DNA from: JAGPUQ01 sp036961295
GTDB taxonomy: Bacteria > Pseudomonadota > Gammaproteobacteria > Pseudomonadales > Porticoccaceae
Direction of reading: 5' to 3'
Assembly: GCA_036961295.1 (NCBI GenBank)
Contig: JBALVX010000001.1
Location: 372,001 to 436,000, forward strand
Length of the DNA stretch: 64,000 nucleotides
Positions 61,155 to 64,000 of this stretch are shown here, piece by piece; position 1 is the stretch's first letter; the number at the start of each line of letters is the position of its first letter. The position numbers and the translations under genes are program-made. Below the pieces are notes generated by a model. That model was not told the origin of the DNA, did not search any database, and saw only the letters and a list, made by a program, of their open reading frames with translations.

Positions 61155-61212
61155 GTGGCTCTTTATGAGTGCCTCGCGATGAGTGACTTACTATGAGTGT
61201 CTGTGATGAGTG
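61151..61212. repeat. ATGAGTG ladder, 14-bp period, 5 copies
   Basis: ATGAGTG occurs at 61151, 61165, 61179, 61193 and 61206 (spacings 14, 14, 14, 13). The first copy contains the hvfB stop and the last contains the likely hvfC start. Confidence 0.88.
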
Positions 61213-62030
61213 ATCTGGACCCCATCCCCGAATTTCAACGCACGCAATATCAATTTGCCGCCCATTTGCGCGATCCCGAACATTGCTCGCCACCCCAGGC
61301 TAATAAAAGCCAGCCCATCGAAGAGCGTCGGCTCGGTATTTACCGGGAGCTGGTGTACAACAACATCCACACCTTTATTAGCAGTGGTTTCCCGGTGCTG
61401 TGTGGCATTTTAGGGACGGAATCAGTTAATCGCCTGGTGCGGCAGTTTATTGTCGATTACCGTTGCCATTCGCCGTATTTTCTGGAAATCAGCCAGGAGT
61501 TCCTGCGTTTTTTACAGGAGCAGTATCAGCTTACGGAAAATGATCCTGCCTTTTTACTTGAGCTGGCCCATTACGAATGGGTGGAGCTGGCCCTGGATGT
61601 GTCTGAGCAAAGCCTCCCGGCCCAGGAAGCGGCAGGCGATGCGCTTACCGGCCAGGCCTTATTCGAAGCCCACTTTATGGTTTCCCCGCTGGCCTGGAGT
61701 TTGTCTTATACCTATCCGGTGCATCGTATTGGGCCAGAATTTCAACCGACAGCTACACCTACATGGACGCCGGAGCAAGGCACATTTTTAGTGGTCTATC
61801 GCAATCGGCAGGAGCAGGTGGGGTTTCTTGAAATTAATGCAGTCACCGCACGTTTATTGCAGCTGCTGGATGATAAGGTTCATACCGGAGCCAGTGCGAT
61901 GCAATTAATTGCGGAAGAATTAGATCATCCAGATCCAGCTCAGCTATTTGAATTTGGTGAGCCGATTCTCGCGGAACTGCAGGCCAGAGAAATTATTTTA
62001 CTATCTGCAGCAGCGCTCGCTGAGGCTTGA
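61206..62030 (+). CDS. hvfC: DUF2063 partner protein of the MNIO enzyme
   Basis: This 274-residue protein has the DUF2063 N-terminal helical domain (EERRLGIYRELVYNNIHTFISSGFPVL, then HSPYFLEISQEFLRFL) and a C-terminal winged-helix-like part. Members bind the precursor leader and pair with DUF692 enzymes (BufC/HvfC). The ATG at 61206 is chosen; a GTG three codons upstream is also in frame. The DoxX-type membrane gene (hvfD) found in Haemophilus is not next to it. Confidence 0.9.
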   Translation: MSDLDPIPEFQRTQYQFAAHLRDPEHCSPPQANKSQPIEERRLGIYRELVYNNIHTFISSGFPVLCGILGTESVNRLVRQFIVDYRCHSPYFLEISQEFLRFLQEQYQLTENDPAFLLELAHYEWVELALDVSEQSLPAQEAAGDALTGQALFEAHFMVSPLAWSLSYTYPVHRIGPEFQPTATPTWTPEQGTFLVVYRNRQEQVGFLEINAVTARLLQLLDDKVHTGASAMQLIAEELDHPDPAQLFEFGEPILAELQAREIILLSAAALAEA

Positions 62031-62136
62031 TTTTTTTACCCCTCACCCGGTGCTATCCAGTAGCCTTCGTCTTGGTTAGAATGTGCGGATAAATTGATGG
62101 CTATGGTATGTAGCGCTAAAATCCGGGGGGATAAAA

Positions 62137-62952
62137 ATGACGGTAGAAATTGCAACGACAAAGTCGCTTAATCAGCCAGTGAGCTACCACTTCAGTGTGG
62201 CAAGGTTATTACGTGCTCACTTCTCTGCAGCCCTTGCGGCTATGTTAATGGCTGTGTTAGTGACGATGTCGATGACTCTGTCAGCAGTGAGCTTTGCTGA
62301 GTCGGAGGACGCCGGCAATAAGGAGGACCCTCTGGAAAGCATGAATCGCGTCATTTTTAGCTTTAACGACACCGCGGATCGCTTTGTGCTTAAACCTATT
62401 GCGCTTGGCTATCACTACGTGACCCCGGACCCGATCGAAAACGGTATTGGTCGGATGTTTGATAATGTTGGCGAAATTGTCAATGTGGTGAACGATGTCC
62501 TGCAGGGTAAGTTCGGCCAGGCCGGTAATGACACCGGGCGACTTTTAGTCAATTCCACCATTGGCCTCGCCGGTTTTTTTGATGTGGCGGACAGTTTCGG
62601 CCTCGAAAAAAATGAGGGCGAGGACTTCGGTCAAACCATGGGTCGCTGGGGCGTAGGCGATGGTGCCTATTTGGTGCTGCCATTTTTAGGGCCAAGTAAT
62701 TTGCGCGATGCGCCGGGCCGATTGGTAGACAGCTTCCTCAACCCCATTAGCGATATTGACCACGTGCCTACTCGAAACCAAATTTATGGTGCTGGGGTTT
62801 TGTCCACCCGGGCGCAGTTGCTTGAAGCGGAAAAATTAATTAGTGGTGACAAGTACAGCTTTATGCGCGATGCTTATACGCAGCGCCGTGAATACCTGGT
62901 CAACGACGGCGAGGTCGAGGATGACTTTGGTGGGGACGACGATTATTACTAG
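62137..62952 (+). CDS. mlaA: MlaA (VacJ) phospholipid transport protein
   Basis: This 271-residue protein has the MlaA/VacJ domain: EDPLESMNRVIFSFNDTADRF, ALGYHYVTPDPIENGIGRMFDNVGE, then LVNSTIGLAGFFDVAD, EDFGQTMGRWGVGDGAYLVLPFLGPSNLRDA. It extracts phospholipids from the outer-membrane outer leaflet. The signal region has a hydrophobic stretch ending in SFA, but no lipobox, and the whole sequence contains no Cys. It is therefore not a classical lipoprotein. The C-terminus is Asp-rich. Confidence 0.93.
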   Translation: MTVEIATTKSLNQPVSYHFSVARLLRAHFSAALAAMLMAVLVTMSMTLSAVSFAESEDAGNKEDPLESMNRVIFSFNDTADRFVLKPIALGYHYVTPDPIENGIGRMFDNVGEIVNVVNDVLQGKFGQAGNDTGRLLVNSTIGLAGFFDVADSFGLEKNEGEDFGQTMGRWGVGDGAYLVLPFLGPSNLRDAPGRLVDSFLNPISDIDHVPTRNQIYGAGVLSTRAQLLEAEKLISGDKYSFMRDAYTQRREYLVNDGEVEDDFGGDDDYY

Positions 62953-63003
62953 CGCGCCGCTCTCAATGCGTAGTTCACCAAGTTTTACAGAATAGGCGAT
63001 TGA

Positions 63004-64000
63004 GTGGCAAAAAATAAGCGAGCACTGATTGTCTGTGCCGATCTGGCGCGCCAGGGGCTGTGGAGCGCTTATCTTGAAGAGCTCGATTGGCGAGTGCAGT
63101 GTGTTGACGATTTGCCTGCTGCCGAGACGGCCATCGGCGAGTTTATGCCCGCCTTGTTGCTGCTGGGTTTGCGCGATGAGGAACACCCTGCCGATATTGC
63201 CGAAGGTTTTGCTCAGCGTTGCCGCGACTCCGGGCTCGCCGTGTTTCCCGTATTGCCCCACCCCAGTGCTGAAGATGTCGCGATTTGTTTTCGTCGCGGT
63301 GCCATCGATGTCTTGATCGAACCCTTTTCGGCGGCTGATCTGGCGGCAGCGATTGAACGCAGCGGCCAGTTTAAAAATTTGTACCAAGAAAATATGGATT
63401 ATCGAGAGCAACTCGAGCGTGCCAACCGCGAGTTGCGCGACAGTCTTAATGTCTTGCGCATGGACCAACTGGCGGGCCGCCAGGTTCAGTTTAGTATTTT
63501 GCCCCGTCAGCCGGTTAGGTGTGGAGGCTACGAAGTGTCCCATACCATTGTGCCGTCACTGTATTTGAGTGGTGACTTTGTCGGCTACAACGTGGTGTTT
63601 GACCGCTACATTCTGTTTTATTTTGGCGATGTCTCCGGCCACGGAGCGTCGTCGGCATTTGTCACGGTGATGCTGTCGTTTTTACTGCGGCAAATTCGCC
63701 GTCGTCACGTGGTCGAGCGAGATATGGATGCCCTGGCGCGTGCGCCTTTGGGCTTGGCAGAGCACATCAATAAACAAATGCTGGCGATGGAGATTGATAA
63801 ACATTTAACGTTTTTTGCCGGCGCTATCGATGTCAAAGAAAATACCCTGCGCTATACCGTCAGTGCTTTGATGCCGCAGCCGATTATGGCTGCCGAGGGT
63901 AAGGCGCAATTTTTACCGGGTCGGGGCAAACCGCTGGGGCTGGTGGAAGAGGGGGAGTGGGATGTTCACGAGGTAAGTTTGCCCGATAAATTTGCCTTGA
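63004..64000 (+). CDS. RssB-like PP2C/SpoIIE phosphatase with degenerate receiver (partial)
   Basis: This gene starts at GTG 63004 and runs past the window end (332 codons visible). Residues 1-125 resemble a response-regulator receiver, but the phospho-acceptor position in LLLLGLRDEE holds Gly, and the usual Lys-Pro pair is Glu-Pro. A coiled linker follows (about 130-165), then the SpoIIE/PP2C phosphatase with metal Asp in SGDFVGY and GDVSGHG. In Pseudomonas a similar gene lies beside vacJ and acts on an anti-sigma antagonist; the same is inferred here. Confidence 0.85.
   Translation, partial: MAKNKRALIVCADLARQGLWSAYLEELDWRVQCVDDLPAAETAIGEFMPALLLLGLRDEEHPADIAEGFAQRCRDSGLAVFPVLPHPSAEDVAICFRRGAIDVLIEPFSAADLAAAIERSGQFKNLYQENMDYREQLERANRELRDSLNVLRMDQLAGRQVQFSILPRQPVRCGGYEVSHTIVPSLYLSGDFVGYNVVFDRYILFYFGDVSGHGASSAFVTVMLSFLLRQIRRRHVVERDMDALARAPLGLAEHINKQMLAMEIDKHLTFFAGAIDVKENTLRYTVSALMPQPIMAAEGKAQFLPGRGKPLGLVEEGEWDVHEVSLPDKFAL

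Overview
The window is a housekeeping-dense stretch of a gammaproteobacterial chromosome. Gene content and order resemble the Pseudomonas/Cellvibrio side of the class: rne divergent from rluC, yceD-rpmF-fabDG-acpP-pabC-mltG-tmk-holB-pilZ-tatD, cysB-thrH-pabB, ffs-dnaX-ybaB-recR, rnd-ycgL-ycgN, and mlaA next to an RssB-like PP2C phosphatase. The glyoxylate shunt enzyme, peptide transporters and TorF-type porin fit a free-living, probably aquatic heterotroph. The genus cannot be fixed from sequence alone.

Layout. 0.2-1.9 kb: RRM protein, alpha/beta hydrolase, tRNA-Ser(UGA). 1.9-7.9 kb: rne with a long structured leader, rluC, a HAD phosphatase, maf. 8.0-16.7 kb: ribosome, fatty-acid, folate, cell-wall and replication genes, without plsX and fabF at their usual places. 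16.8-24.9 kb: dimeric-type dUTPase, mdh, bcp, a solitary yajC, D-cysteine desulfhydrase-like enzyme, Na+/amino-acid symporter, 5'-nucleotidase, cysB, thrH. 25.0-29.3 kb: pabB, rraA, and a luciferase-like monooxygenase coupled to a hydrolase with a Cys in the nucleophile elbow. 29.5-32.1 kb: accessory membrane and surface genes, including a secreted (DDQS)n protein coupled to an outer-membrane barrel. 32.5-40.6 kb: LysR regulator and malate synthase G, GNAT protein, gamma-glutamyltransferase, TorF porin, MtfA peptidase. 40.7-46.0 kb: Opp-type peptide ABC operon with fused ATPases. 46.1-51.7 kb: SRP RNA, dnaX (with a complete programmed -1 frameshift signal), ybaB, recR, rnd, ycgL, ycgN. 51.7-59.6 kb: POT transporter, MoxR/VWA pair, hrpA. 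59.9-62.0 kb: an hvfABC-type RiPP locus (Cys-rich EGKCG precursor, DUF692/MNIO enzyme, DUF2063 partner). 62.1 kb to the end: mlaA and a partial SpoIIE-type phosphatase with a degenerate receiver.

The strongest accessory system is the hvfABC locus, predicted to make a copper-binding modified peptide. A second, window-wide signal is an unusual number of short imperfect tandem duplications (7-30 bp units, plus 75 bp in hvfA). They sit in intergenic gaps, across stop codons, around start codons and inside protein linkers of otherwise conserved genes. A third is RNA-level control: hairpins over the rne start, the dnaX frameshift cassette, and rraA in the same window as its target rne.
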